39,173 nucleotides of DNA from Eubacteriales bacterium (GCA_030524785.1 JAUNFZ010000020.1:1-39173), one strand, 5' to 3'; positions 16,857 to 25,660 are shown, counted from the first letter of the stretch. The notes: generated by a model not told the origin, from the letters alone. Made by a program: numbers and translations.

Positions 16857-18353
16857 ATGAAAATTGGATTTGACAACAACAAATATCTTACAATGCAATC
16901 GGAGCATATCCGGGAGCGCATCAGCCAGTTCGGCAACAAGCTGTACCTGGAATTTGGAGGAAAATTGTACGACGATTACCATGCTTCCCGGGTACTTCCC
17001 GGATTTGAGCCGGACAGCAAGCTGCGCATGCTGATGCAGCTTTCAGATCATGCGGAAATCGTCATTGTGATCAGCGCCGGCGATATCGAGAAAAATAAAA
17101 TACGCGGCGATCTCGGCATCACTTACGACACGGACGTTCTCAGGCTGATCGACGTGTTTGAGCAGCGCGGCCTGTATGTGGGCAGCGTTGTGATTACCCA
17201 GTATACCGGGCAAACCGGCGCAGATCTGTTTCGCAGCCGGCTGCAGAAGCTGGGCATCAGGGTATACACACATTATGTGATTCCCGGATATCCCAGCAAT
17301 ATCCCGCTGATTGTCAGCGACGAAGGTTACGGCAAAAATGATTATATAGAGACCTCCCGCCCCCTTGTGGTAATCACCGCCCCGGGACCCGGCAGCGGAA
17401 AGATGGCGACCTGTCTCTCTCAGCTTTACCACGAACACAAGCGCGGTATCCGGGCCGGGTATGCAAAATTTGAAACGTTTCCGATCTGGAATATTCCGCT
17501 GAAGCATCCGGTGAACCTGGCTTATGAGGCGGCCACCGCAGATTTAAACGACATCAATATGATTGACCCCTTCCATCTGGAAGCCTACGGGAAAACCACC
17601 GTCAATTACAACCGCGACGTCGAAATTTTTCCGGTGCTGAACGCTATTTTTGAAAAAATTTCCGGTGAAAGTCCCTACAAATCTCCCACTGACATGGGCG
17701 TAAATATGGCGGGAAACTGTATCTGTGATGATGAGGTCTGCCGGGAGGCGTCAAAGCAGGAAATCATCCGCCGCTATTATCAGGCGCTGAACGCCCAGGC
17801 CGCAGGGACGGGCACAGAAGCCGAAGTCCTGAAAATAGAGCTGATTATGAACCAGGCAGGCATCACAACACAAGACCGCAAAGTGGTGCCGGCCGCCCTT
17901 GCGCGCAGCGAGGAAACAGGCGCTCCCGCCGCCGCCATGGAACTGCCCGGCGGCAACATTATCACTGGAAAGACCTCGGAGCTTTTAGGCGCTTCCGCTG
18001 CCCTGCTCTTAAATGCGCTGAAGGAACTGGCCGGCATCGACCACAAAGAGCACGTAATTTCTCCTTCTGCCATTGAGCCTATACAGCGGCTGAAAACGGC
18101 GTATCTGGGGAGCAAAAATCCCCGTCTGCACACGGACGAGGTGCTGATCGCCCTTTCCACCAGCGCAGCAGACAACCCCTCCGCGCAGAAAGCACTGGAG
18201 CAGATTCCAAAGCTTTCCGGCTGTCAGGTTCACACCACTGTCATGCTCTCGCCTGTGGACATCGGAACCTTTAAGCGCCTTTCCGTGCAGCTTACCTCCG
18301 AGCCTGTCTATGAGAACAAGCGCGGATATCTGAGAGGAATATCGAAAAAATAA
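16857..18353 (+). CDS. DUF1846 family protein
   Basis: This 498-residue cytoplasmic protein matches the DUF1846 family in length and in features such as the start MKIGFDNNKYL, an RERI segment and a nucleotide-loop-like PGPGSGKMAT at about residue 175. The family is common in Firmicutes and its function is not established. AAGGATAAACGGAC before the ATG is a modest ribosome binding site. It is the first plus-strand gene, divergent from ftsH, and is followed by a terminator before pyrG. The late part (about 330-490) is Ala-rich and probably forms a second domain. A nucleotide-dependent role is possible but unproven. Confidence 0.88.
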   Translation: MKIGFDNNKYLTMQSEHIRERISQFGNKLYLEFGGKLYDDYHASRVLPGFEPDSKLRMLMQLSDHAEIVIVISAGDIEKNKIRGDLGITYDTDVLRLIDVFEQRGLYVGSVVITQYTGQTGADLFRSRLQKLGIRVYTHYVIPGYPSNIPLIVSDEGYGKNDYIETSRPLVVITAPGPGSGKMATCLSQLYHEHKRGIRAGYAKFETFPIWNIPLKHPVNLAYEAATADLNDINMIDPFHLEAYGKTTVNYNRDVEIFPVLNAIFEKISGESPYKSPTDMGVNMAGNCICDDEVCREASKQEIIRRYYQALNAQAAGTGTEAEVLKIELIMNQAGITTQDRKVVPAALARSEETGAPAAAMELPGGNIITGKTSELLGASAALLLNALKELAGIDHKEHVISPSAIEPIQRLKTAYLGSKNPRLHTDEVLIALSTSAADNPSAQKALEQIPKLSGCQVHTTVMLSPVDIGTFKRLSVQLTSEPVYENKRGYLRGISKK

Positions 18354-18378
18354 ATTGTTTTAATCAGAACTGCTCATT

Positions 18379-18407
18379 TTACTTTTTCATGGCTGTTCGG
18401 GTATACT
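18379..18407 (+). promoter_or_regulatory. Candidate promoter upstream of pyrG
   Basis: TTTACT near 18379 and TATACT near 18402 are about 18 bp apart, with GGG before the -10. It lies after the DUF1846 stop but before the terminator at 18432. If active, it would place that terminator in the pyrG leader. Confidence 0.5.
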
Positions 18408-18431
18408 GAAACCGAATAGTAAGTACACAAT

Positions 18432-18476
18432 GGGGTGTATCTTTTTCTGTTTTGGGGAAAGATACACCCTTTTTTA
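18432..18476 (+). terminator. Intrinsic terminator between DUF1846 and pyrG
   Basis: GGGTGTATCTTT pairs with AAAGATACACCC around a short loop, and TTTTTT follows. It is about 80 bp after the DUF1846 stop. It is either that gene's terminator or an attenuator for pyrG. Confidence 0.88.
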
Positions 18477-18590
18477 TATCATAGGAAACTGCGTTTCCAT
18501 GATATAAAGGATGCGCACCTCGCGGAGAAGAAATTAGCTGTAGACAGCACCGCTCGGGCGCGAAAGTGTGCGGCAAGCGCACACTTTGTT
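18476..18590 (+). repeat. Structured intergenic element before pyrG
   Basis: Three structures follow one another. ATATCAT(A)GGAAA pairs with TTTCCATGATAT (18476-18505). GCGC and CGCGG (18513-18525) can pair with CCGC and GCGC (18550-18561), enclosing a small GCTG/CAGC hairpin. AAAGTGTGCG pairs with CGCACACTTT (18563-18587). I see this as a candidate structured RNA or a dispersed intergenic repeat. Its copy number elsewhere in the genome cannot be seen from this window. Confidence 0.5.
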
Positions 18591-18624
18591 TAATACTTTC
18601 ACATTGCTTAAGGAGGAAACCACC

Positions 18625-20235
18625 ATGCCGGTAAAATATGTATTTGTCACGGGAGGCGTTGTGTCCGGTCTCGGAAAGGGAATCACCGCCGCTTCTCTGG
18701 GGCGTCTCTTAAAGGCCCGGGGCTACAAAGTCACCATGCAGAAATTTGATCCCTATATCAACATTGACCCCGGAACCATGAACCCGATTCAGCACGGCGA
18801 AGTGTTCGTCACCGACGACGGCGCGGAAACCGACCTTGATCTTGGCCACTACGAGCGCTTTATCGATGAGAGCCTTACCAAAAATTCTAACGTCACCACG
18901 GGAAAAATCTACTGGTCGGTTCTTCAGAAGGAGCGCCGGGGAGATTTCGGCGGCGGCACCGTTCAGGTCATCCCTCATATTACAAACGAAATCAAAAGCC
19001 GCTTCTACCGCAATTATACTTCGGAAGATATGCACATTGCCATCATCGAAGTGGGCGGTACTGTGGGCGACATTGAAAGCCAGCCGTTTCTCGAAGCCAT
19101 CCGCCAGTTTCAGCACGACGTAGGCCGGGAGAACGCCATTTTGATCCACGTATCTTTAATTCCTTATATTAAAGCCTCCGGCGAAATGAAGACAAAACCC
19201 ACCCAGACAAGTGTAAAACAGCTGCAGGGCATGGGCATCTGGCCGGACATTCTTGTATGCCGTTCGGAGCTTCCCCTGGAACCGGGCATCAAAGAAAAAA
19301 TTGCCCTGTTCTGCAACGTACCGGTAAGCCATGTACTGCAGAATCTCGACGTGGAATACCTCTATGAGGCGCCTCTTGCCATGGAACAGGAGCAGCTTGC
19401 GCAGGTGGCCTGCGAATGTCTGAATCTGCCCTGCCCCGAGCCGGATCTGAGCGACTGGATCTCCATGGTTGACGCTCTGCGCAGCCCCACAAAGGACGTC
19501 ACCGTCGCCCTTGTGGGAAAATATACCCAGCTTCACGACGCTTATATCAGCGTTGTGGAAGCATTAAAACACGGCGGCATCGCCGAGCGGTCCACCGTCC
19601 ACATTAAATGGATTGATTCTGAGCTTGTCACGGAAGAAAACGCAGAAGAAATGCTGGGGGACGTCAGCGGTATCCTGGTGCCCGGAGGATTTGGCGACCG
19701 CGGCATCGACGGAAAGATTATTGCCATTCACTATGCCCGCACGCACCAGGTTCCGTTTCTTGGACTTTGCCTGGGCATGCAGCTTGCCATTGTGGAATAT
19801 GCCCGCTGTAAAGCCGGGCTTCAGGACGCCCACAGCATTGAGCTGAATCCTGCCACCACCCATCCCGTGATTGCGCTGATGCCGGATCAAAACGGCGTTG
19901 AGGATATCGGCGGCACCCTGCGCCTTGGTTCCTATCCCTGCGTGCTGGATAAACACAGCCGCGCCTACCAATTATACGGCACAGAGACAATCCACGAACG
20001 CCACCGCCATCGCTACGAGGTTAATAACGATTACCGGAAAGTGCTGACGGACAGCGGCATGGTTCTCTCCGGCCTCTCCCCGGACGGCCGCATTGTGGAA
20101 ATGATTGAGCTTCCGGATCATCCGTTTTTTATTGCCACCCAGGCGCACCCAGAGCTGAAATCCAGGCCAAACCGTCCTCATCCCCTGTTCCGGGGCTTTG
20201 TGGAGGCGGCCCTGAATTATCAGGCAGAGCAGTGA
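18625..20235 (+). CDS. pyrG: CTP synthase
   Basis: This 536-residue enzyme makes CTP from UTP, ATP and glutamine. The start [19 protein letters not shown] has an AGGAGG site about 8 nt upstream; 19 in-frame codons before it come from the leader hairpin and are rejected. The synthetase half has [27 protein letters not shown] and the ammonia-channel region (GGTVGDIES). The class I glutaminase half has Cys382 in LGLCLGMQ and a C-terminal His/Glu pair near AQAHPELKS. Length and motif order are standard. It is followed after 30 bp by a methyltransferase gene on the same strand. Confidence 0.97.
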   Translation: MPVKYVFVTGGVVSGLGKGITAASLGRLLKARGYKVTMQKFDPYINIDPGTMNPIQHGEVFVTDDGAETDLDLGHYERFIDESLTKNSNVTTGKIYWSVLQKERRGDFGGGTVQVIPHITNEIKSRFYRNYTSEDMHIAIIEVGGTVGDIESQPFLEAIRQFQHDVGRENAILIHVSLIPYIKASGEMKTKPTQTSVKQLQGMGIWPDILVCRSELPLEPGIKEKIALFCNVPVSHVLQNLDVEYLYEAPLAMEQEQLAQVACECLNLPCPEPDLSDWISMVDALRSPTKDVTVALVGKYTQLHDAYISVVEALKHGGIAERSTVHIKWIDSELVTEENAEEMLGDVSGILVPGGFGDRGIDGKIIAIHYARTHQVPFLGLCLGMQLAIVEYARCKAGLQDAHSIELNPATTHPVIALMPDQNGVEDIGGTLRLGSYPCVLDKHSRAYQLYGTETIHERHRHRYEVNNDYRKVLTDSGMVLSGLSPDGRIVEMIELPDHPFFIATQAHPELKSRPNRPHPLFRGFVEAALNYQAEQ

Positions 20236-20265
20236 TGCAGAGCACAGAAAAAGGAGTTCTCTATT

Positions 20266-20835
20266 ATGAAACAGCAGGACTATCAGATTACCTCATGGTG
20301 CCGCCGGATGATGAGCGGCCATGTATCGCCCGGCGCCTTTTGTATTGACGCCACCATGGGAAACGGCAGCGACACACAGCATCTGTGCTCTCTGGCAGGT
20401 CCCAGGGGGCGCGTGCTGGCCTTCGACATCCAGCCCGCAGCCCTTAAGCATACCCGGGCACGGCTGGAAAAGGCGCTGCCCTTCTGCAATTACGAGCTGA
20501 TTCTGGATTCCCATGTCCATTTAAAACAGTATGCAGCCCCGGACTCCGTGGACTGCATTACCTTTAATCTTGGATATCTCCCGGGAGGCGACCATCTTCT
20601 TGCTACCCGGGCGGAAACCACCCTGGAAGCGCTTTCCCAAAGCCTGAAGCTTCTGAAAAAGGGCGGCCTTTTGAGCGTCTGCATCTACAGCGGCGGCGAC
20701 ACGGGATATGAAGAAAAAAATGCAGTGCTTTCATGGCTGAAAACACTACATTCAAAAGAATATCTCGTTCTTGTCACAGAGTACTACAACCGTCCCAACG
20801 ATCCGCCAATTCCCGCGCAGATCATCAAATTGTAA
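20266..20835 (+). CDS. mnmM: SAM-dependent methyltransferase, MnmM/YtqB-like
   Basis: This 189-residue class I methyltransferase has a SAM loop IDATMGNGSDT (about residues 27-38), an acidic FDIQ at the end of strand 2, and NLGYLPGGD, the hallmark of the YtqB family. YtqB-type enzymes (MnmM) have been linked to making mnm5 at the tRNA wobble uridine. AAGGAG lies about 9 nt before the ATG. It follows pyrG by 30 bp and is probably cotranscribed. It ends 15 bp from the stop of the convergent DegV gene, with no room for a terminator between them. Confidence 0.85.
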   Translation: MKQQDYQITSWCRRMMSGHVSPGAFCIDATMGNGSDTQHLCSLAGPRGRVLAFDIQPAALKHTRARLEKALPFCNYELILDSHVHLKQYAAPDSVDCITFNLGYLPGGDHLLATRAETTLEALSQSLKLLKKGGLLSVCIYSGGDTGYEEKNAVLSWLKTLHSKEYLVLVTEYYNRPNDPPIPAQIIKL

Positions 20836-20850
20836 GATTTGCCATCAGTC

Positions 20851-21717
20851 TCAGACCACCTTTTTGGCGCATGCGATGGCCAGAGAACCCGGGCCTATAT
20901 GACAGGCCACACTCAAAGACAGCGGGTTCATGGTACATTCCATTCCCGGAAAGCTCTCTTTTATTTCTTTTAACCACTCCTGGGCTTCCTCTGTGTTTCC
21001 ACCGTAAGCCGCCCAGAGCGTCATGGCTCCCGCGGCAACCTCCTCCGGGAAACGTTCCTCAAAATCCCTGTGCATAGCCTGAAGCATAATTTTCCTGGCC
21101 TTCGCTTTTCCTCTGGCCTTGGAAAATGCATCCAGTTTTTCTCCCTGAATCTGCAGCACCGGCTTCAAATTCAGAATCGTGCCCAGCGCTGCGGCGGCCG
21201 GAGTGATTCTTCCGCCCTTCTTCAGATACTTTAATGTCTCCAGCGTAATATAAATACTGGATTCCATCTTCATTTTCTCCAGCGTTTCTTTAATTTCTGC
21301 CCCGCTTTCTCCCCTCTCTGCGAGGACAAGCGCATCCCGCACAGACTGGCGCTGGGTCACTGAAATTCTCTGATTATTGACTACAAAGACCCGGCCTTCG
21401 TAATCCCTCGCCAGAGCCATGGCCGATTCACAGGAGGCGGAAAGCCCGCTGGACATTGGGATATGCACCAGCTCATCATATTCCTTTAGCACCCTGTCCC
21501 ACAATTCTGTCACAGCTCCCGGGGAAGGCTGAGAGGTACTGATATCGGCGTCTCCCTGAAGCTTTTCATAAAATTCTTCCTGTGTGAGCGTAATTCCCTC
21601 CAGATAGAGCTCCTCGTGAATAAAAAACGGCATCGGCAATACAAAAATCCCCGCTTTTTCCGCTTCCTGCTGTGTTATGCCGCTGTTGCTGTCCGTTACA
21701 ATTGCTACCTTCTTCAT
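20851..21717 (-). CDS. DegV family fatty-acid-binding protein
   Basis: This 288-residue protein begins KKVAIVTDSNSGI, the usual DegV start. It has ISTSQPSPG and IPMSSGLSASCESA, which line the fatty-acid head-group site in this family. LKYLKKGGRI and LKPVLQIQGEKL are further family segments. Some members act as FakB, presenting fatty acids to the FakA kinase, but no fakA is nearby so I leave the symbol empty. It is expressed alone, in the opposite direction to pyrG-mnmM. Confidence 0.93.
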   Translation of the reverse strand: MKKVAIVTDSNSGITQQEAEKAGIFVLPMPFFIHEELYLEGITLTQEEFYEKLQGDADISTSQPSPGAVTELWDRVLKEYDELVHIPMSSGLSASCESAMALARDYEGRVFVVNNQRISVTQRQSVRDALVLAERGESGAEIKETLEKMKMESSIYITLETLKYLKKGGRITPAAAALGTILNLKPVLQIQGEKLDAFSKARGKAKARKIMLQAMHRDFEERFPEEVAAGAMTLWAAYGGNTEEAQEWLKEIKESFPGMECTMNPLSLSVACHIGPGSLAIACAKKVV

Positions 21718-21774
21718 ATCATTACATTCCTTGCCTTCCGATTATGTTCTTATAGCTTCATTCTAAAACATGTG

Positions 21775-21814
21775 AAGCAAAAGTACAAGCGGAATGTGCA
21801 AAACCACATTCCGC
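21775..21814 (-). terminator. Terminator after the repeat lipoprotein gene
   Basis: On the minus strand GCGGAATGTG and CACATTCCGC form a ten-pair stem with a six-base loop. TTGTACTTTTGCTT follows. The T tract is broken but the stem is strong. Confidence 0.65.
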
Positions 21815-21860
21815 CGTCTTTCCAGAAATTTCTGTTTTCCTAAACTGCTGTCCGGAAAAA

Positions 21861-23009
21861 TTATGCCTGCGCTCCGTCAGAACCCATATCTGCCTGTCCG
21901 TCTCCCGCATCAGCAGCCGCACCGTCGTCAGCCATGCTGACTCCATCATCCATGCCGGCTCCATCGTCCACGGCGCCCTCATCAGCCGCGCCGCCGTCTT
22001 CTGCATCAGCAACCGCGCCGTCTTCTGCTCCTTCAGCGCCGTCTCCGGTGTCTGCACCGCTCTCCGTATAATCGTAAACGGCAGCGGCTGTCACGCCCGT
22101 CGTATTCACGCCGTCCAGCGTTCCTGTGTACTCAACCGTAATATAGCTGCCTGCCATGATGCCGTTTGAATAGTAATACGTGGCATTGGAAGTATCAAAG
22201 GACAGTTCCGTGCCGTCGTCCGCCAGAATCGTGATGGTAGTCATGCTGCAGTCTTCCACCGTACCGTTCACATAAGAATATTCTCCCTGGGCAGAGGGAC
22301 CCGGCTTTACCGTGGCGTCGCCGCTGGCGGGATCATTGTCCGTAACCGACGTCGCCGGAACCAGATCCGGTCCGTAAATATCGCCTACGTAGTCGACCGT
22401 CACATAATTGCCCTGCTTCATTCCATTGACAAGATTTACGCTGGCCTCATACAGCGAGAAATAATAGGATTCGCCGTCGTCCGCCACAATCACGATTCTG
22501 TCGGTATTTAAGTCTTCAATCGTTCCTCCGATAGAGCCGGCTCCCGCATCGGGATCTGCCACTTCATTTTCTGTCTGAAGTTCTCCCTCCGTCACCGGGG
22601 TTTCTCCCGCATCCAGATCTTTTACCATCAAAACCCGGGCTGCCGAAGTATCTGTGCCGCTGATCGTTCCCTTATAAAGAATCGTAACGTTATTGCCTGT
22701 CTGAATACCGCTTGAAAGCTGTATGTCTGCACCCGCAATCGAAAATTCCAGTTCCTTGCCCCGCTCCGTCTGAATCGTAAGCGTATCTGTTCCCGAAGCC
22801 TTCACGAGTCCCTTAAGACTTCTTGTCCGATTCATGCTGTCCTCTTTTTCCGTCTCTGTGGGCGCCTCTGTAACCGGTTCTGTCTGCTCTGTGACTGCCT
22901 CCGTTGTGGGCGGCTCCGTAGGAGCTTCCGTCTCTTTTTGCGCCCCCTTACAGCCCGACAGCATTGCTGCGGCTGACAGTACCAGCAAACATAATGTGAA
23001 TTTTTTCAT
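21861..23009 (-). CDS. Lipoprotein with three internal beta-rich repeats
   Basis: This 382-residue protein has a lipoprotein signal with lipobox LSGC, giving Cys20. A Thr/Glu/Pro linker (21-60) follows, then three homologous units at about 65-130, 160-224 and 246-312. Each unit has G-T/L-V-x-D/A, a strand pair with D-D-G-x-x-x-x-F, a hydrophobic-G-I/M-x-x-G-x-x-V/I-T-V core and a final Y-x-G-T/D. The C-terminal 65 residues are almost wholly Ala, Asp, Gly and Glu. I do not recognise the family. The start at 23009 has TAGGAGG about 8 nt upstream; the open frame begins 38 codons earlier, inside the promoter. It is a single gene after dapB with its own promoter. Confidence 0.85.
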   Translation of the reverse strand: MKKFTLCLLVLSAAAMLSGCKGAQKETEAPTEPPTTEAVTEQTEPVTEAPTETEKEDSMNRTRSLKGLVKASGTDTLTIQTERGKELEFSIAGADIQLSSGIQTGNNVTILYKGTISGTDTSAARVLMVKDLDAGETPVTEGELQTENEVADPDAGAGSIGGTIEDLNTDRIVIVADDGESYYFSLYEASVNLVNGMKQGNYVTVDYVGDIYGPDLVPATSVTDNDPASGDATVKPGPSAQGEYSYVNGTVEDCSMTTITILADDGTELSFDTSNATYYYSNGIMAGSYITVEYTGTLDGVNTTGVTAAAVYDYTESGADTGDGAEGAEDGAVADAEDGGAADEGAVDDGAGMDDGVSMADDGAAADAGDGQADMGSDGAQA

Positions 23010-23048
23010 CTTTTTTCCTCCTATTTTTCTATATCCCCTTTTGCGCAT

Positions 23049-23078
23049 AGTATATCTTTTTTTCACCGGAAAAGTCAA
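23049..23078 (-). promoter_or_regulatory. Promoter of the repeat lipoprotein gene
   Basis: The minus strand has TTGACT (23073-23078), an 18-bp spacer and TATACT (23049-23054), about 40 bp before the start codon. Confidence 0.7.
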
Positions 23079-23126
23079 CGAATTTCCATAAATATTCAGA
23101 TATACCCTGAAAAAATTAAGCAATTG

Positions 23127-23885
23127 CTAAGGATTTATTACATCCTGCATGTCATAAAGACCCGGGGCTTTTCCGGCAAGATACTTTGCCGCCTCCACCG
23201 CGCCTTTTCCAAACACTGTCTTGGAATATGCTCTGTGACTGAATGTAACTACCTCGTCCGGCCCTGCAAAAATCACATCATGGTCTCCCACAATCGTACC
23301 TCCCCGCACTGCCGAAATGCCGATCTCCAGGTCTTCTCTCTGCTGGTGTACCTGGCTTCTGTCGTATACATAATGGTATTTTCCGTCCATAGCCTCGTTG
23401 AGAGAATCTGCCAGCGCCAGCGCCGTCCCGCTGGGGGCGTCGCATTTCAGACGGTGATGCTTTTCCACAATCTCCATATCAAATCCGGCCTCCGCCAGCA
23501 CTTTCGCCGCATCCCTAAGAAGCTTCATCAGCGTATTGATGCCAAGAGACATATTTGCCGATCGCAGAATGGCCGTCTTTTTGCTGCTCTCTTTTATATG
23601 CTCCAACTGCTCCTCTTTAAGCCCCGTGGTACACAGCACCAGAGGCAGCTTCTTTGCGGCGCAGTAGTCCAGGACACCGTCCGCCGCCCGAAAAGAGGAA
23701 AAATCAATCATTACATCCGCTTCTATGCCGCAGTCCTCCAGTTTCGTAAATACCGGATAACTGTTGGCTCTGTTATCCGCCACATCAATCCCGGCCACGA
23801 TCTGCGCGCCCGCGTCCTGCTCCACCAGCCCGGAAATCACCTGTCCCATATGGCCGTTGCAGCCGTGCATTATTATTCTTACCAT
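23127..23885 (-). CDS. dapB: 4-hydroxy-tetrahydrodipicolinate reductase
   Basis: This 252-residue enzyme reduces the DapA product to tetrahydrodipicolinate with NAD(P)H, for lysine and diaminopimelate. It begins VRIIMHGCNGHMG, a dinucleotide-binding loop, has FSSFRAADG in the middle, and carries the signature EKHHRLKCDAPSGTA with the catalytic His pair and Lys. AAGGAG lies 6 nt before the ATG. It starts 12 bp after dapA stops, so both are under the lysine riboswitch. The protein is slightly shorter than the E. coli enzyme, as is common in Firmicutes. Confidence 0.96.
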   Translation of the reverse strand: MVRIIMHGCNGHMGQVISGLVEQDAGAQIVAGIDVADNRANSYPVFTKLEDCGIEADVMIDFSSFRAADGVLDYCAAKKLPLVLCTTGLKEEQLEHIKESSKKTAILRSANMSLGINTLMKLLRDAAKVLAEAGFDMEIVEKHHRLKCDAPSGTALALADSLNEAMDGKYHYVYDRSQVHQQREDLEIGISAVRGGTIVGDHDVIFAGPDEVVTFSHRAYSKTVFGKGAVEAAKYLAGKAPGLYDMQDVINP

Positions 23886-23897
23886 TTTCTTCTCCTT

Positions 23898-24788
23898 TTA
23901 CGCCAGTTCAATTCCAAAATCTATCATAGCTTTTTTCAGCTTTTCCACATTTGCTTCTTCCATCTCACAGAGAGGGCCGCGCAGCGGTCCTACTTCCATT
24001 CCCATCAGATTCAGCGCGGTTTTTACAGGAATCGGGTTCACCTCACAGAACAGCGCATCCACCAGGGGAATCGCTTTCAGCTGGATATCGCAGCTCTCCT
24101 TTGTCTTTCCCTCCAGGTAAAGCGCCACCATATCGTGCGTCTCGCGGGGGGCAATGTTTGACAGAACGGAGATCACGCCCTTGCCGCCCAGAGAAAGCGC
24201 CGGAACTACCTGCCCGTCTTCTCCCGAGTACAGGTCGATGCATCCCTTCGCAAGGCTCATCAGCTTCGCCACCTGCGCGATGTTTCCGGATGCCTCTTTG
24301 ATCGCCACAATATTTTTCACATTTTTCGCCAGCGTCACCGCTGTTTCCGGGAGAATATTGCAGCCGGTTCTTCCGGGAACATTATAAAGAATAATGGGAA
24401 GCTTTACAGAATCTGCAATCCGGGTATAATGCTGGATTAATCCTTTCTGGGTAGCCTTATTGTAGTAGGGCGTTACCAGAAGAAGCGCATCCGCCCCCGC
24501 CTTCTGGGCCTCCTGGGACAGATAAATCGCCGTCTCCGTGCAGTTGGAGCCGGTGCCTGCAATGACAGGAACGCGTTTTGCCACCTTATCAATCGCGTAC
24601 TTTATCACATCCAGATGCTCCTCGTGGGTCAGTGTGGAGGATTCCCCCGTTGTCCCGCAGATAATGACCGCATCCGTATGGTTCGCAATCTGATACTCCA
24701 AAAGTTCTCCCAGTTTTTCATAATTTACGTCTCCGTTTTCTTTCATCGGCGTAACAATTGCAACGCCTGCACCCTCAAAAATAGCCAT
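23898..24788 (-). CDS. dapA: 4-hydroxy-tetrahydrodipicolinate synthase
   Basis: This 296-residue TIM-barrel lyase condenses pyruvate with aspartate semialdehyde, the first step of the lysine branch. GTTGESSTLTHEEH, the YNVPGRTG segment with the catalytic tyrosine, and the Schiff-base lysine in IVAIKEASG are all present. AAGGAGG precedes the ATG by about 7 nt. The leader holds a lysine riboswitch and terminator, so high lysine should stop transcription before this gene. dapB follows. Confidence 0.97.
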   Translation of the reverse strand: MAIFEGAGVAIVTPMKENGDVNYEKLGELLEYQIANHTDAVIICGTTGESSTLTHEEHLDVIKYAIDKVAKRVPVIAGTGSNCTETAIYLSQEAQKAGADALLLVTPYYNKATQKGLIQHYTRIADSVKLPIILYNVPGRTGCNILPETAVTLAKNVKNIVAIKEASGNIAQVAKLMSLAKGCIDLYSGEDGQVVPALSLGGKGVISVLSNIAPRETHDMVALYLEGKTKESCDIQLKAIPLVDALFCEVNPIPVKTALNLMGMEVGPLRGPLCEMEEANVEKLKKAMIDFGIELA

Positions 24789-24813
24789 TATACTTCCTCC
24801 TTTTCAGTAATCA

Positions 24814-24846
24814 CAAAAACAGGGCAGAACCAAAGGAGTCTGCCCC
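24814..24846 (-). terminator. Expression-platform terminator of the lysine riboswitch
   Basis: On the minus strand GGGCAGA pairs with TCTGCCC, followed by TGTTTTTG. It ends about 25 bp before the dapA start codon and is the expected off-state terminator. Confidence 0.88.
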
Positions 24847-24878
24847 AAAATCTCTGTAATCATGCACAATTACCGCTT

Positions 24879-25046
24879 TTAGATAGCTCCCCATCAATTC
24901 TGATGACAGTCATATGGTTGTTCACCCTATGCCCAAGTATACAGCTCCAGGTACTGTACCTTTCGGCGTCTTCCCCTTTTGACAGTCTTCCCCTGAGCCT
25001 GAACACATCCGGCTGCCTACTCTTGAAAAACGCGACCTCTACTAAA
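24879..25046 (-). promoter_or_regulatory. Lysine riboswitch (L box) upstream of dapA
   Basis: On the minus strand the conserved L-box blocks appear in order: TAGAGGTCGCG, TCAAGAGTA, GGGGAAGACGCCGAAAGG, a GGGTGAACAACC region, TGACTGTCA and the closing GGGGAGCTATCT. This matches known lysC-type aptamers. It is followed by a terminator and then dapA. Confidence 0.93.
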
Positions 25047-25064
25047 ACCTGTTTAATTATTTCC

Positions 25065-25093
25065 ATAATATCATTATTAAAAAACCTTGTCAA
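25065..25093 (-). promoter_or_regulatory. Promoter of the lysine riboswitch-dapAB unit
   Basis: The minus strand has TTGACA (25088-25093), a 17-bp spacer and TATTAT (25065-25070). Transcription would begin about 12 bases before the aptamer. Confidence 0.8.
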
Positions 25094-25140
25094 TCACCGA
25101 TTTGACGGGTTATCGCACGATTTGACCCTGCACGATTTGG
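25094..25140. repeat. Short direct repeats upstream of the dapA promoter
   Basis: CGATTTG followed by A/G and C occurs at 25098, 25118 and 25133, at spacings of 20 and 15 bp. The copies lie between the CobA/CobO-like stop and the -35 box. They could be operator half-sites or chance. Confidence 0.35.
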
Positions 25141-25162
25141 CGGTCCGGTTTCATCCGCACCT

Positions 25163-25660
25163 TCACTGGTTTGATGATTTCATCATCTGCATTACCGTCA
25201 CCTCGTCGGCCATCTCCCACAATTCCTCGCACTTATAAACTCCCGTGAGGATCAAATCCATTGCACCGCTTCTGGCGGCTATCAGATTCCTGATTTCCTC
25301 CGCGTCTATGATCCCCGCCGACACAAGCCCCAACACTTCGTCAAGAATCAGCACGTCGCATCCCTGCGTCGTAATCACTTTACGTGCAAAATTCAGGCCG
25401 TTTCTTATGTTGGCACATTCCTCTTTTCTTTCCTCCTCAGAAAGATTTGCATAGGAATTTTCGGAACGCTCGAATCGGAACAGCTTAATTTCCGGCTCCA
25501 GGCGCTGTATAAAGCCGATCCCGTCGCTTTGGCGTTTTTTCAGGAATTGTATAATCATAACCGTTTTTCCTACGCTCGCGGCCTGAATCCCTTTACCGAT
25601 TGCAGCTGTAGTTTTGCCTTTTCCCTCTCCGCAGAATATGCATACCAACCCTTTTTCCAT
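25163..25660 (-). CDS. CobA/CobO/BtuR-like P-loop ATPase (corrinoid adenosyltransferase family)
   Basis: This 165-residue protein begins KGLVCIFCGEGKGKTTAAIG, the P-loop of ATP:corrinoid adenosyltransferases. VLILDEVLG gives the Walker B segment and DLILTG a conserved later strand. The family attaches the adenosyl group of ATP to cob(I)alamin. The C-terminus ends in VMQMMKSSNQ, shorter than the usual TEM...HPF tail, so the corrinoid-binding edge may differ. No other cobalamin gene is in the window. GGGAGG lies 7 nt before ATG, and a promoter is present in the gap after the SSB-like gene. Confidence 0.82.
   Translation of the reverse strand: MEKGLVCIFCGEGKGKTTAAIGKGIQAASVGKTVMIIQFLKKRQSDGIGFIQRLEPEIKLFRFERSENSYANLSEEERKEECANIRNGLNFARKVITTQGCDVLILDEVLGLVSAGIIDAEEIRNLIAARSGAMDLILTGVYKCEELWEMADEVTVMQMMKSSNQ

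Noticed and set aside
18402-18425. Bacillus-type reiterative-transcription control of pyrG
   Set aside because: No GGGC start is seen at the expected distance from the -10 box.
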